DNA from: Galaxea fascicularis
Lineage: Eukaryota; Cnidaria; Anthozoa; Scleractinia; Euphylliidae
Assembly: GCA_948470475.1 (NCBI GenBank)
Contig: OX419336.1
Span: forward strand, 32,943,415 to 33,007,414
Direction of reading: 5' to 3'
DNA length: 64,000 nucleotides
The position numbers were made by a program, and so were the translations under genes. Position 1 is the stretch's first letter; the number at the start of each line of letters is the position of its first letter. The notes beneath the pieces were generated by a model. The model did not search any database, was not told the DNA's origin, and saw nothing but the letters and a program-made list of their open reading frames with translations. Of this stretch, positions 21,976 through 35,400 are shown one piece after another.

Positions 21976-22651
21976 GCGCAATCGGAGTTCTCACGCGCCC
22001 GAATTCCCCACTTCCCTTCCGATCTCGAACCGAACGCCTGCCACGCAGCCCAACTGTAATGACCACGGTTGATCAACATCCGTGTCGTTTGTTTTCGGCA
22101 CAATACCGCTAAGTTCCAAAAAATATACGGTGGTTCGCAACCTTATATACGAGGACCTGTTCAAAGCATGTCTGTCTAACTAATCCCCTAAAAAAGGCTA
22201 AAAAAGGCTAAAACAGGGGCTTTTACAGAGACACGCCTGTAACAAAAAATAAAATGCCATTATTTTGGAAATGTTTATCCCCGACTTGTTGACCTTAAGA
22301 ATTTTTCTCCCTAAGAATCTTTTTCTTTCTTCTTGTTTTGAAAAGGCACGATTACCGTTCTCTATATTTTTGCGGGATTACGAAATCTTTTATTGGGTGC
22401 TATAATTTGTTTTGCTGCTTTTGAAAATCTTGAAAATTGCCGACAATATGAACAATTCAAGTTCTTAGGTTTTCTGCGACTACGTGCCGAAGTCGAAAGA
22501 GAAAACCCTCTTAAGAAAAATGATGCTGAAAAAAACTCACCTTGCCCAGACTGCCAAGTATTTTCTGGATAATTAAGGAATTCGGCTGAACGTTGATACC
22601 AGTGGCGAGCACAGTCTGGGTAAAAGAAATAAATAACTAAGAACAATTAGA

Positions 22652-22863
22652 GAGGGTCCCCTATACTTTTTTCGTGAAACGTGATTGGGACTATCTTTTT
22701 CTCGTGAAACGTGATTTAGGTTTATTTGTTCATTCGTGATTCGTGATTGCCGATATTTGATTTTATCGTGAACGTGAACGAATTTTGGGAATTATTCGTG
22801 ACGCGTGAACAGTCTCAATATTTTTACGTGAATGCATTTTACAGAGTGGTATAGGGGACCCTC
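22652..22863. mobile_element. MITE with GAGGGTCCCCTATAC ends, copy 1
   Basis: The ends GAGGGTCCCCTATAC and GTATAGGGGACCCTC are perfect inverses. ATTAGA flanks both sides (22646-22651 and 22864-22869), giving a 6-bp target duplication. The interior is built from CGTGAA and CGTGATT words. A second copy is at 52868-53078. Confidence 0.88.
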
Positions 22864-23282
22864 ATTAGACGCCCACCCTTGAAAAGCCTGTTAGCCTTGT
22901 AAATATTTCTCTGATAAACGTACTAGCTCTCAAGAGCTCCGAGCCAAAAAGGGAGTTGTTAAAAGGAGAGGTATAAGAAGGAAAGATTAGGGTAAGAATG
23001 AAGATGAATGTGATGCGCTCAGCAAGCGCCGAGCCGACAGGAATGGGAGCATTCAGGGCAGTGTGTGACGAAAATAATAGACACAAAAGAGGGTGCACTG
23101 GGGAGACGGCCGAAAATGAAGCTCCACGCGTTAAAGGGGAGGATGAAAACGAGAAAGTGTGAGAAAAATGGGGTTGGGGTGAGGGATGGTCTGGAGAGAA
23201 GCCCCAACTCCAAAATTTTTCCACTGTCTTCTTTATCTCCGTTTGGTTTGCGCTATGTACACGCGAATGTACTTTGAAGTTT

Positions 23283-23405
23283 AGGTCCTGAATTCTTTTC
23301 AGGCTTCTTTACGCAATTGCATAAGTTGTGTTCACAACTGCGAGGCTCATTCTTCATTTGATTTCACTTCCGCAGTTCATACGCGATTTGTTTCATATAC
23401 ATCTT
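23283..23405 (+). repeat. SINE tail, copy 3
   Basis: This is the conserved tail of the SINE family without a recognisable tRNA head: TCCTGAATTCTTTTCAGGCT, TTTACGCAATTGCATAAG, GTTCACAACTGCGAGG and CATTTGATTTCACTTCCGCA. The first words form a small hairpin. Confidence 0.65.
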
Positions 23406-23409
23406 TCAC

Positions 23410-24300
23410 CAATGTACTTTGTTCTCTTTTTTGGCACCTGCCACGGTGGCTAAGGGGAGGGATTTAGCGATGAAGTACGCTGCAATCAGTAAAGCCACCG
23501 GTGTTCGTGGTCCACGTAAGAGTGCCCGCTAAGAAAGCTTGCTCCGTCGCAGAATATGAATTGCATGACTTAAGAGAATTCTCAATGTCTCTTTTCCACA
23601 CGACTGTTACAAAGTCAACAAACTTAGCTAAAACTCACTTCAAACGACTGCATGTCTATCACACCACTCTTATTTTTGTCTGCTCTTCTGAATAATTCCT
23701 GTGGGAGAAAAACAAACAAACAATAAAAACATGCCGTTCAAATGTTGTAATAAGAAACGCAAACCAACTAAACCTGGCTAAAAGAAGAGGCTAAAAGGAG
23801 AAGTGAATAACCGCTGATCAGAGAGCCGGACTATAAATCATTAACTTTCAGATCAACTGATTGTATCCACTAGCTGGAGATGTTTCACGGAAGAACCAAG
23901 ATAAAGTCCTCAGTGCCACTAATGTAAACACCCAAGCAATCCAAAGTCTGTCAGTTGAACAAACAATAGTTTGGCACACAAAACCAGTACAAGCTCCTCC
24001 ATCGCGGCACACACACGTCGCCGGGAAGCCTGTCTTCCTACCAATGCGTAACAAATAAAAAAAATCTCACCACAAAAGTACTGATCCACGAGTCCATGGC
24101 AGAGGAATTCAAGTTATTCAGAACATTTGAAACAAGTGAGCTGCGAAGAGTAAAACGGAAACGACTAATGTGATGCATTAGAACACAACTCTGTTTCAAA
24201 GTTAATAAATATCTCTGTTGAGGAAATTCAAATCGTGCATCCCATGGTTTCCGTGTCCGCTGGGTGATCCGTTGTTCTGGAGTTCAAAATCGCCAATCTA
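23410..24300. other. Gene-free stretch
   Basis: I recognise no gene, repeat end or RNA here. Confidence 0.35.
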
Positions 24301-24525
24301 GCAACAAAGATTTGTCTCAGAGCGCTTAAGGGACAAGGGGGCAGGAGGAGAGGGGAAAGACAAGGAGGAGGAGGTGGACCAAGAAGAAGTGACCCTCCTT
24401 ACACCAGTACCATCAAACTAAATTTCAAATCTTTACTTTCGCTCTGACAAAGGCCTAACGCTCGAAACGTCACCTTTTTGAATCCCTACACGGTGGCCAA
24501 TTTATAATATCAACTCAATCAATAA
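24300..24525 (+). repeat. Retroelement tail (CGAAACGTC motif)
   Basis: A purine-rich coding-like run (24335-24400) is followed by CTGACAAAGGCCTAACGCTC, then GAAACGTCA and ACGGTGGCCAATTTATAA. I take this as the 3' part of a dispersed retroelement, possibly Penelope-like; the assignment is from memory of similar sequence in invertebrate genomes. The CTGA(N)(G)A...GAAAC order recalls a hammerhead core, but G8 is A and stem III has no room. Confidence 0.4.
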
Positions 24526-24529
24526 CACA

Positions 24530-26436
24530 GAATTTTAGTGACCTACTTCCCTATCGACACAGCACAACAGTTTCTTTAGAAGCTCAGTTACCCCCTTTAT
24601 TTGCTTTTGGTCGAGCTTGTTTATACCTTGACTGGGCCAAAAGATCGCACATTTGATGGACCGCTGTGAACTCTTCAAGACCAAAGTAGGTACTTTCACA
24701 GGCCATATCGTAGATCTAAAAGGACCAAAAAATGTGTAAGTCACGATTGGATTTCACTTACCATTTCATTGCAGGTTTGCATGTGACGTCATGGCGACAT
24801 TGCTGGTTGGCAAGAACAATAGCCTGTCGCTCCACTGGGGACTGAACTGTATTTTTATGCAAATTCTTTGAAACATTGTATTGTGTTGACTTCCAACCTG
24901 GCCGCCTTGTCACGTGGGTGAAAAACAAGTATAGGTTGAAAAAGTGGCGCGATTTGTAAAGCAAAAACCAAAGCAGATTACTTTCGAACCGGATTACTTC
25001 GAGTGATCAACATCCTTGTAATTTCAAAACAGAGTGGTCACGAGAATTAAATTTTAACAACTTCTTCCCACTATTTGTACAGGAAATGTGTCGGAGCAAC
25101 AAATGACAATTTAAATTTTCGTCTTAGGGTGTTACGGGTTAAAGAAACCAGTAAAGAGCAGATTTGGCCAAAGTAAGTTCCTACAAATGTTGCATTTCAG
25201 GAACTTCCTTTCTTGATATAAACTACATCCCACATCCCACGGAAACTGTCAACTGTCATTACTAAACCAAGTCATCTTTTCATTTGTACTTTCAACTCTT
25301 TTAGACATGTATACATGTATACAAGTTACACTGACAGATTCAGTCTCGACCGATAACTTCTCTAACCTTTTTCAAGTAATTTATTTGTTGTCTTGTTATA
25401 TGCTGAGGGAGACTTTTCTTCAATTCATTGAAAGAAATGTGCCTGCAAATGTAAATTGGGTTGTTAGTGAATGTGAGCCTAAAATAAATGTATTTCTATT
25501 TAGTCATTCAAAACCTACAGAAAATGGAAGAAAAGGATTTATTAACAACTGGTTGCTGAAACAAAAACTATAAACAGACAGACAGACAGATGGCCATTAT
25601 TTTATAAAATGAGCATGCTAATTAAAGCTTTGCATCTTGTGGAGTCGTGCAAGCAAAACAACTATAGATGGATTTGGGGAATGGTGCCAGAAGGTGGAGC
25701 CACGAGACAAACCGAGCCGAACGCACAGGGTATTCATGACAACCCTGTGAGCGGCAACCACCAGGTAGCATCACACTGAGACAACAGTGGAAACTACAAC
25801 ACTTACCACATACTTACCAGGCCAAAAGGAATGGGTGGGCTGGGGGTAAATTCAGCGAAATAACTGTTTAGTAGCGAGAAGTAAGCGCCAAAATGACTTG
25901 ACATCTGAAGCCAACTGTAAACACGTGGAGCCCCTGCCCACAACCCTGGCCACACCATGCACCAATTCATAGGGAACAACTGCTGGTCAGCATTGTTTCG
26001 AGTTTAACTTAGCCTAAATTACATTTATCTAGCCACATTAAAAAACTAATTAATATAAATTCTGTGGTAAGTTGTTTACAAGATATATGCATAAATAAAA
26101 TAGGTCTTTCAAAAATTCATTGTAAAAACGCAAGACTAAGAATCAAATTTCCCAAAGAAGTACAACCTTAAATCATTAAGCTCTCTATTTACACTCTTAC
26201 ACCGGCCCTTACACAAAATTACAAAAACTGTTGTTATTGTTGCATTGTTGTGTTGTTGTGACTAATACAATGAACAAAAATTGAGGATACAGCACAGGTG
26301 AAAAAAAAAAAAAACTGAGGTCAGGTGAACTTCTTGACAACCATGAAAACTGATTAACCTAACTGGGTCACAGTCATCAAAACACAGCTACAAGGTACAT
26401 CCATGAGAGAGGCAGTGGTGGGTTCCCAATCAATGA
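24530..26436. other. Gene-free stretch downstream of the minus-strand gene
   Basis: No convincing gene. It includes the 3' flank of the gene ending at 26437. Small repeats are a (CAGA)n run near 25575-25591 and a poly-A run near 26301. Confidence 0.35.
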
Positions 26437-29400
26437 CTAATCAGCAGCTCTGTCAATTACATACCCATCACAATCAGTGTCCAACTTTTGAAAAACTTGA
26501 GCTAGGGCAGAATCTGCTGGTACTTCAGAAGTGACCTAAAAAGATCATAGGATTTTCAAATCTTGTCTGAGTTTACCAAGGATGATAAGCATAAAACAAT
26601 AGAAGACTCGCAAGAGCATGAAAATAGTGAGAATTTTGACATTTACACTGTACCTTGCTTTTGATATCACCTCTATTCAACTGAGAAAGAACAACAAAAA
26701 CGGCCAGGCTAACCTTAAGAAGTCTAGGTGTGGCTGATCGCTGTTTGTCACATGCTGTTGAAGACCCCTCTGATCTGATGTCTAAACTATCTGGTTGCAA
26801 TCGATCGCTACAGAGGTAAGACAATAAACTTAACAATTAAAAAAAAATGTGAAATGACCAACTCTGAGATGTAAGGGAGAAAACTGTTGATGAATGGTGC
26901 TTCAAAAGATAAGGGTCTCAAAACTGTAGCCAAGATTTCATGGTCTTGTAGTCCCAAGTTTCTGGCTGTAGATTAGCTGTCTCAAGAATGAGCCTCAAGC
27001 TGTAGTACAAATGGTGATCTCACTATCTTGTGAAAGCTTCAACTTGACATTACCCTATGAATGATTTATCATTAGCATGACCTGAGAGAAGGTTTTGTGT
27101 GCAGCAACCTTACCAGTTATTCAGTGACCCTGGTTTGTGGTCTGGGTTGGTATTTGAGACCTGAATATCCCACTCTGTAATGTGATGCTTCTCTATGAGA
27201 ACTTTTTCTTCATCACAGACACTATGTTCTACATCCATCAGCTCAATGTCTTCCTTTCCAGTGTCTGCATTGCGGTTCTCTACAACATTTTCTACATATA
27301 TCATTAACTCCCCAAGGTTTCCTTTGGCATTATCCTTCACTTTATGAGGTATACTTTCTTTGCTTTTCAGTTCTGGTGATTTCAACTGTTTCTGCCTTGT
27401 TGGTTTTGGTGTGGACTTCTCCACTCTTTTTTCTTCCTCCTGGAGACTTGAACTACTGTCTGATGCAAGCATGTTTATGATTCGTTTGTTCTGAAAAAAC
27501 AGAGTCTGAAGTAAGTTACTGACTTTAAAAAGTAGCACCATCTCTACTTAAAAAAAAACATGCTGTTTTGAAGATATATCCAAGTCTCTCCTACAGAAGG
27601 CTTTTTTTTTCACTCATTGCCCCCTCCACTCCAACCTTCAAGGAATTCTACCACAGTTTGAGGCTAGTATATTTTTTACAGTCTTTCCCATAAAACCGTG
27701 AACGCCAGAAAAAATTTCTGGAATGTTCATTGTTTTCCGACCAATCAGAAGCTGCAACCTGAAACCACAACCTATACCGTTACTGTTTGCGGTTTAGTTT
27801 TCTCAAACATTCCATATATATTTCTGGTGTTCACGGTTTTACGGGAAAGACTGTATTAACAGTTTCTTAGATTAGTTTAGATCCTCCACCTCCTTACATC
27901 TTCCATGACATTCACTTGCAGAAATTAAGTACCCATGCCAATAACCACTACATCGCACAAACAGAGAATTTCATGTGTACAATACTGACAGTTTTTGTGC
28001 TAAAAACTGCAGTGCTGGAAATAAAAGTTGGCCATTGGACATTGTTCAACCAAATTTTGAAAATGTCTGGCCAATTTCACATTATGATAATTTGGACATG
28101 ATGTCCGAACATCATGTCCAAACAAATTTAAGTTATACAGTTTTCAAAATTCCGTATTAAATTATGTTATGCTAATTAATGTCTGATCAAATTGGTAGAA
28201 TGTCCAATCAAAAGGAAGATTTGAAAGGACATAAATGTCCTGTTATATATGGAAGAACAATTATTTACAGCACTGAGAAATCATGTGACCTTGTATCAAC
28301 AAGATCATTTGTTTTTATGAAGTGCTAGCTAGGACTAAAAAAACTTTAGTTCTTTGAATAAAAACTTTATAGATACCTTTTTCTTTGATGTTGCAACAAC
28401 TATTCCTGGGAGAAAAAAACAACAAAACATACAGATCTGTACTGTACTTAACCAGTCCTAAAATTTATAATCTAAGAAAAGGGATGGTAATTAGCTCAAC
28501 TACTGGGTGTAAGCTGTTTCGAAGAACGTTACTTTAAGTCCATAACATTATACAAGAAAAAAACACCCCAAACCAGGGGCAAAACGTTTCTTGACCAGTT
28601 TTAAAATGGATCCTTTCAATACCCCTCTCCAGCAGCTTTGGATCATAAATGATTTGGAAAAATATGAGCGGGAAGGATTCCATGGATTGAAGACTTAAAC
28701 TTAGATATTGGTAATACGGTAAATGTATGTACTATGTTTAAATGTGTCTTTCTGTTGTTTGTTACATGAAAATGTTGTAAATTGCATGAAGCCAAGAAAT
28801 TGTCGGGTATATGTGAAGTGTAGTCCTGAGGACTGAAATAGTTTATTTATTTATTACCCTCAACATTGACTGGATTGATTAACAAAGATGTGATGTTATT
28901 GGCTGCAAAAACTGTAAGTGGAGTAATGAAGCATAAAATTTCAACCTGTCTTTTTTCAGTCAAATGTGTCCATAGGACCAGTGTGCTGTTCAAAAAACTA
29001 AGTTTTAAGTTTCAGCTGGAAAAATCAAGTTCACAACTGGGTATTCCCCCCTACATCGATTGGTATTAGTCCATGTTGCAAAGTCAACAAAGTCTCAGTC
29101 AATTAGATGTGGTTTGTCTGTAAAATGCTAAATGAGCAAACCAAACCTGTGTTGCATTAAGAAAGTTTTGTTTTGGCCCCTTGGTTGATCCAACTGAGTA
29201 ATAAGAGAATTTTCCAATGTGAAATATCTTGGTATTATTAGACTATTAGGTTGATCAAATTGAAATGAATAAGGCACCTATGGTGCAATACTCCCTTACT
29301 GCTTGGTGTTGACACTTTCTTTGAAGGTGGTCTATCAGTAGGCATTACTCTTTTCTTGTTACTGAAAGTGGTGCCATGGCTACTTTGGTTGATTGCAGAT

Positions 29401-32400
29401 CCCTCATTTTTTCCTTTATACACTCTCTGAGGAAAAAAAAATGATTATAAACAATTATTGGATGAGGTTTTTGTGATATCCAGAATAATCAAGGTCAAGG
29501 TAAGAGTTATCAGCTGAAGCTGAAGGCTGAGGATGATAACCCTTATGCACCGTGGTCACACATGACATGATTGCCAGTGACCTTGACATGATTATTGTAT
29601 AATCTGCAGGTATGACATCATAAGCGCTGATTTCAAAAATTCACTGTATGTTCTCGGACAATCAGAAAAGAGGTAGTGAGTTCAATGTATAATAATTGTG
29701 AGTAATTAGACTGTATTGATAAGCCTTATAAGTGCATGGTCCCTTATTTATCCTGCACATAGTAATAAAATTTAAAGCAAGGAAACATGACCAGGTGATG
29801 CTTAAAATTTTTTTCAGGCTATTAAAAAAAAGATTGTTTGTCCTCACCGAGGAGGCAACTTTTTGGGTGCTTTCTCATGTTCTGCTCATTTCACTATCCT
29901 CAATTAAATTAGTCACTCAAATTAGTCTAAAGTAAGTGTGACAGGATCAACCACATTAAAACGTTGGAGCTACAGAATCGTGTTATTTGTACTTCACAAA
30001 ATTTTTACTAATAAAATATGAGCAAAATGGTATAATTTTAAAATTATTGTCTGGCCAAGGGTTTTTTCTTTTGAAACATTTAATGTTTCAAAAGAAAAGG
30101 TACTAATTTCAGTGGCAAAAGAAAGGGAACTGCATCATACTTACTTCATGCCACATATGTGCTAATGTCACGAGGCAGCATTAGCCAGCACAATAACAAT
30201 AAAAAAGTGAAGAGTGGAGGAGATGAAGATTTGCAACAAATTAATGTGATTTTGATTTAGCATTAGACTGATCTGATGGATGGCTGGTGTAATAAAATTA
30301 ACCCAAATATAAATTGAAAGAATGAAGAGTCAACATAAACTATTTTCTCTGAAACACTTGCTTTAAGATATACCTCTCTGGTTCGCAAACTCTCTGAAGA
30401 TCTTGACTTCAATGTTGCTCTGTGGTCATTATGATTCTGCTTATGGTGTTTAGAGCAGCACTTTGCATGTATGGCTAGGCCAGCAGGTTTGCTTGCAGCC
30501 TTTCTGTGTAGGTTGACTGAGGCTGATTCTGGAGCATGTGAGGGTACTGATTGCACCTCCTTGCTTGGAGAAACAAGACTGGTTGCAGCAGGAACTCTGT
30601 ACCTGGAATTACAGTAATGAAATTTAAGTTAAGTACTTTATCAGGGATGTAGGTAATAGCCGGGAGCCAGCAAAAATATCTGGCGGTCAATTCAAATTTT
30701 CTGGCTGTAAAACCTTAGCTTGTATGGTCTTAAAAATCTGTAATGATGGATTCTTCTAAACCCACCTGTGAAATGATAATTCCCATAGACCTGTTAAAAA
30801 TTTGATTTACATCCCTGCTTATGGTTAAAGTTTCAACATCATAAACTAACTCATGACCTCTCATGACTGACTTTTCATGTTGAAAAATTCCCATGGCTTG
30901 GAGTTAAGGGATGTAGAAACTTACTGATCATTTCCACGTACAGGTAGCCGGAAGTATTACTGACAACGGTTATATATATGAAATACCACTGACGAAAATG
31001 CCTGTTACCCTCACCAGATATACCATTGCACACGCTACTGATCAACATTGTAACTGCTATTAATAATAACTTATTACCTATTCCTGGGTTAGCAATTTTT
31101 CATGGCATTGAAATGGTACATGTAAACACTTACTAATAGACAGTCCTTACATTTTATACATTTATAATAATTATTGTTATGCTTTTAGTCATTTATTTAA
31201 TGGGCAATTCCAGAAAATATCCATACCCAACCACGGACGGCTACCATGTTTTAACCCCCCCTTGCCTTTGGAAATTCCAGAATGCGTTACCCCCCCATGC
31301 CCTCAGAATTCCATAATCGTGAACCCCCCTACCCTTCGGAATTTCCGGGGTTTTTTGGGAGGTACATTTTCGACTTGGCAACGTTTATATGAACAAACGA
31401 ACATGAATTTATGCCTCCCAAAGGCTGTTATCTAGCGGCGCCAGGCGACAAGCTTTACTCTTCAGCGACAAGAATAACCTACCGCGTGTGGCCAGGCTGT
31501 GCAACCTTTTTTTTTAAAGTCTAAATTTGGCTATAAAAAAACACCACTTACGGTAATTTTTATCCTCTTTGTTTTCTTGTGTTGTTCTGATGTTTACAAA
31601 GCAAAATAGCTAAAAAGACTGTTAAAATCTTTCGGCGATTGAAAAGGTTAAAAATACCGTCGAGCCTTCGATCTTTCATCGTTGGGACCCTTCATATGTC
31701 ATGGAGTGTGCATGAAAAGTCTTAATTTGGCTTTGTTTTCTTGTGTTGTTTTGATGTTCACAAAGCAAAATAGCTCGAAAGACTGTTTAAAAAATCTTTT
31801 GGTCGATTGCCGTCCGGCAGTCCGAATGTAAAATTATCTGACAGGCGTTCCTTGGAAGCGAGGGACAGGTGCGAGTTTTTTTGTCGTTTATCGGGCGGGA
31901 GACGGGAGTATCAAGAAATTGCACGCGGTAAATAAGGTACATTTTCAGACTTTATTCACTTGACAAGAAATTCATCAAGGTGAATGTGAAACCCACGTTT
32001 TACTGTTCACTTCTACATGTCTGATCAATCAATGCTTGTCTTCTGCTTCCGCGATCATACGTTCGTGGTTTAATTACAAACTGCAAAAGTCAACAACAAT
32101 AGTGTTTTCAAGGAACTCACTTTACTCTATCTACTCTAGAAATCCCACCCGTGAAACCCCCCCATGCCTTCGGATATTTTCCAATTGTAAATGCCCCCCC
32201 ATTCCTTCAGAATTCCAGTTCAAAGAACCCCCCTCCCCTTCAGAAATCTTTAAAGCCGTCCGTGGTATAGGTATGGATATTTTCTGGAATCGCCCAATCA
32301 AAGCCCATACATACACAGTTATGATACCGGTATAGCATTCCCCCACTAAACTAGTCATACATTCAATTGTCATTAAATGCAATGCGGAGCCCTGTAATAC

Positions 32401-35400
32401 CATGGAAAAATAGCTGACAAAGATAGCAAACTTTCTTTTGTTCATGAATGACAGCTGGTCACCTTCTTTATAAAGGTGTTACGCAGCCATATTATACAGA
32501 ACTAGTACCTGCTGTTGAGGGTGGTCTGGCCTCCAAGAGTCATCAGATATCCTCGTTTATCACCTGCTGGCTGAAACCAGGAAAAACATGAAAAATATTA
32601 TTATAAATACTATATTTCATGAAACCAGATAAAGAGGGTGGGAATGGGGATGGGCACATGCCAATTATTCACAACTTACTAACAATGTGACATTTTACAA
32701 GTATGAGACAATTCATTTAATATTTGTGTCCGATCTATATAGCTGGGATTTATATGGTACATTGAAAAGGATTCACAATGCATGTTGCACCATTTTGAAA
32801 CTGCTTGACAGCGAAACTTTGATCTCGTTCATGTTTACTAGCCACAGATTAGTATGTTTCAACTGTGTTCACCTGATTTCTCCTTTTCTGCAGATTTTGA
32901 AGTGATTGACCCAAAGACTGCTGAAGTAGCAACTGCTGAGATGTGGTCATCCTAAAAATAAATTATTTATGTTTTAATACTGGACTAGGAGTCTATTTGT
33001 ACTTCAAATGACATTTATGGTTCTACTTACATATGCAATCCCATCGTTGGAGGATGATGAGACAGACGGCTTGTATTCTGTGAGTACAAATAGGTACAAA
33101 GATCAACAAAATAGTGACCAACTAAAACAGCTTCTGGTAAGTTAAAATTTAAAGCAGACTGAGCACGAAAGTTATCTAAACACTCAGGAGAAAATAACGC
33201 CACTCACCGCAAGCCGTGCATTGAGGCCCTGTGGGTACCATCCACGATCTGCATTCTTAAATTCACAGTTTAGCTGCAAATGTGCCATTTTCAGGCCACC
33301 CCTAAAATCACACATAAAAGAAAAATGAGAAATTCTATTCTCATTGCGCAGGACTTCCCAGGAAATATTCATACCTCCCCTACAGGGAGTCAATAGAAAT
33401 TCCAAGGGGGAGGGGGTGATATCAAAAGAAAATTATTATTAATCAAAGTTTTTAAAGAATCACATGGAGCTATTGGAATTTCTAGAGGGGTGGGAGGGGG
33501 GTACAAACCAAAGCAACCCGTTGTGGGGGGTATGGATATTTTCAAGAACCAGCCCCCCCCCCCCCCCCCCCCCCCTGCATCAGGAGTCTGGCCACAATCA
33601 GGGCCAGCCTGGCAAAGTTGTTACATAGATACCACATGTACAAGCCAAACTGACCTTTGCATGTCACAATATTCTCTTGAACTGCTAACCTATTTGAAAA
33701 ATATTTTGAAGAAAGATGAATGTAATAATTATTATGATGTTCACTAAAAGTCAGGTTACCTCTAAGATCATGAATACCTCATTAGTTATAACTGTACAAG
33801 TTTGAAATTTATGCAACATTGCTTAACTTAAAATGTGATGTTACCAGATAACATTAGACATCTCTCTCTGAGCACTGCACCCCCATGGGTTTGGGGGAGG
33901 ATCCAGAGATGGCTGAGTCATTTCAGACTACTACAACTCATTGTTTTGGCAAGCATGCAATGTTTAGGGATCATGAACACGTAAATGATCCTTGCGGTTA
34001 TGAAGCAGTACTGGAAATAAAGGCTTGTGCGGGAGTCAAACCCATGACCTCTGTAATAAGGAATTAATGCTCCACCAACTAAGCTAACATTAGCCAACTG
34101 GGAGTTGGTCATTTTGTTCGTTACTAATAAACCTGCGAGTGATCGATAGATAGATGTGAATATCCCAAATCATATATATGAACTGCAGATTTAAGAATTG
34201 CCCTTACAGTGAACACCACTTGGAAGTAGTCAAAATAAGGCCTGAAAAAACCATTAAGCCTTGTGCAGGAGTCAAACTCATGAGACCCCTAAGATAGTCT
34301 GCTGCTGTGCTCTACCAACTGAGCTAAAAAGCCAACTGGTCATTCTGCAGGTTCCTAATAAACCTGCGAGACTTGGGACAATCAATAGATGAATGATCCA
34401 CAGCTCAATGAGCTTATATATAAACAATAACCTCCATTTGGCACAAAAATAGGCTTGGATAGTTGTCAGCGGACATTATCTGTTCCAAGAAGCGTATAGC
34501 TTTCCGAGAGCAAAGCTTAAGGAAAACTGTGAGCTTGGACTGGAACTAAAAAATATGTCCAAGGAAAAATATCTGAGCATATTTTCAAAGCCAAATGGAG
34601 GCTATTGTCTTTATTATCCTTCAAATTTATATACTTTGCAACATGCACGTCACCGGATATTCCCTGGTTTTAGCTTACATGCATCACTGTTATACTAACC
34701 CTTTTCCAAAAACAAGTAGCCTGCAACTGCAGGCGTTATTATTTTGGCACAGAAAGCTCGATAAATCAGGTTTTTGATGCAGCCATCTTGGATTGTAATT
34801 AGATGCTTGACCGGTAGAGAGTTGGTGCAGAGACGGTGTGGCGGGTGGGGGGTGGGGCACTTCCTTCCCCTCCCCCTCCCCTCTTTCCCATTTTTTCTAC
34901 TTAACACCTACTCCTTCGGCAAACATTTCCTCGCCCCAATCCTCTACAGTTACCAAATCTAAGATGGCGGCCATAACATGAAAATATGCACTCGCCCGCC
35001 CAAAATACGCCTGCAGTCTGCAGGCTAAAAAACAAGAGTTTGAGTGTTGTCACAAAATGCATGCATAATTAATGTATGGGGCTGTGCGGAAGTCTTCCCG
35101 ATTTCATATAAAATAGTTATGCAAAGCTTTCTCGTGGTATACCATGCAATATCCCACTCGTCACTAGAAAGGCTCGTGTGTATTCCATGGTATATCACTC
35201 GAGCTCAAAAGCATTGCATAACTAGTATGTATTCACAAATTCATCTACTGATCACTCACGAGGTTTATTGTAAAGTTAGCCCTAATAATGATCAAAGTTA
35301 TATTAACCTGCGACCACAAGTATATGTCAAATTCTCTCGCGGGTAATGCGAAACGGATTTTAACATGACAGGGTAATAATTACCTTTAGTTATGTCTGAT

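Noticed and set aside
21736..22112. Open frames on both strands across the minisatellite
   Set aside because: A 34-bp repeat gives overlapping frames in several phases; the proteins are proline/arginine repeats without independent support.
33490..33747. Plus-strand frame starting in a G/C-rich repeat
   Set aside because: It runs through a poly-C tract of about 23 bases and a repeat terminus; no coding signal.
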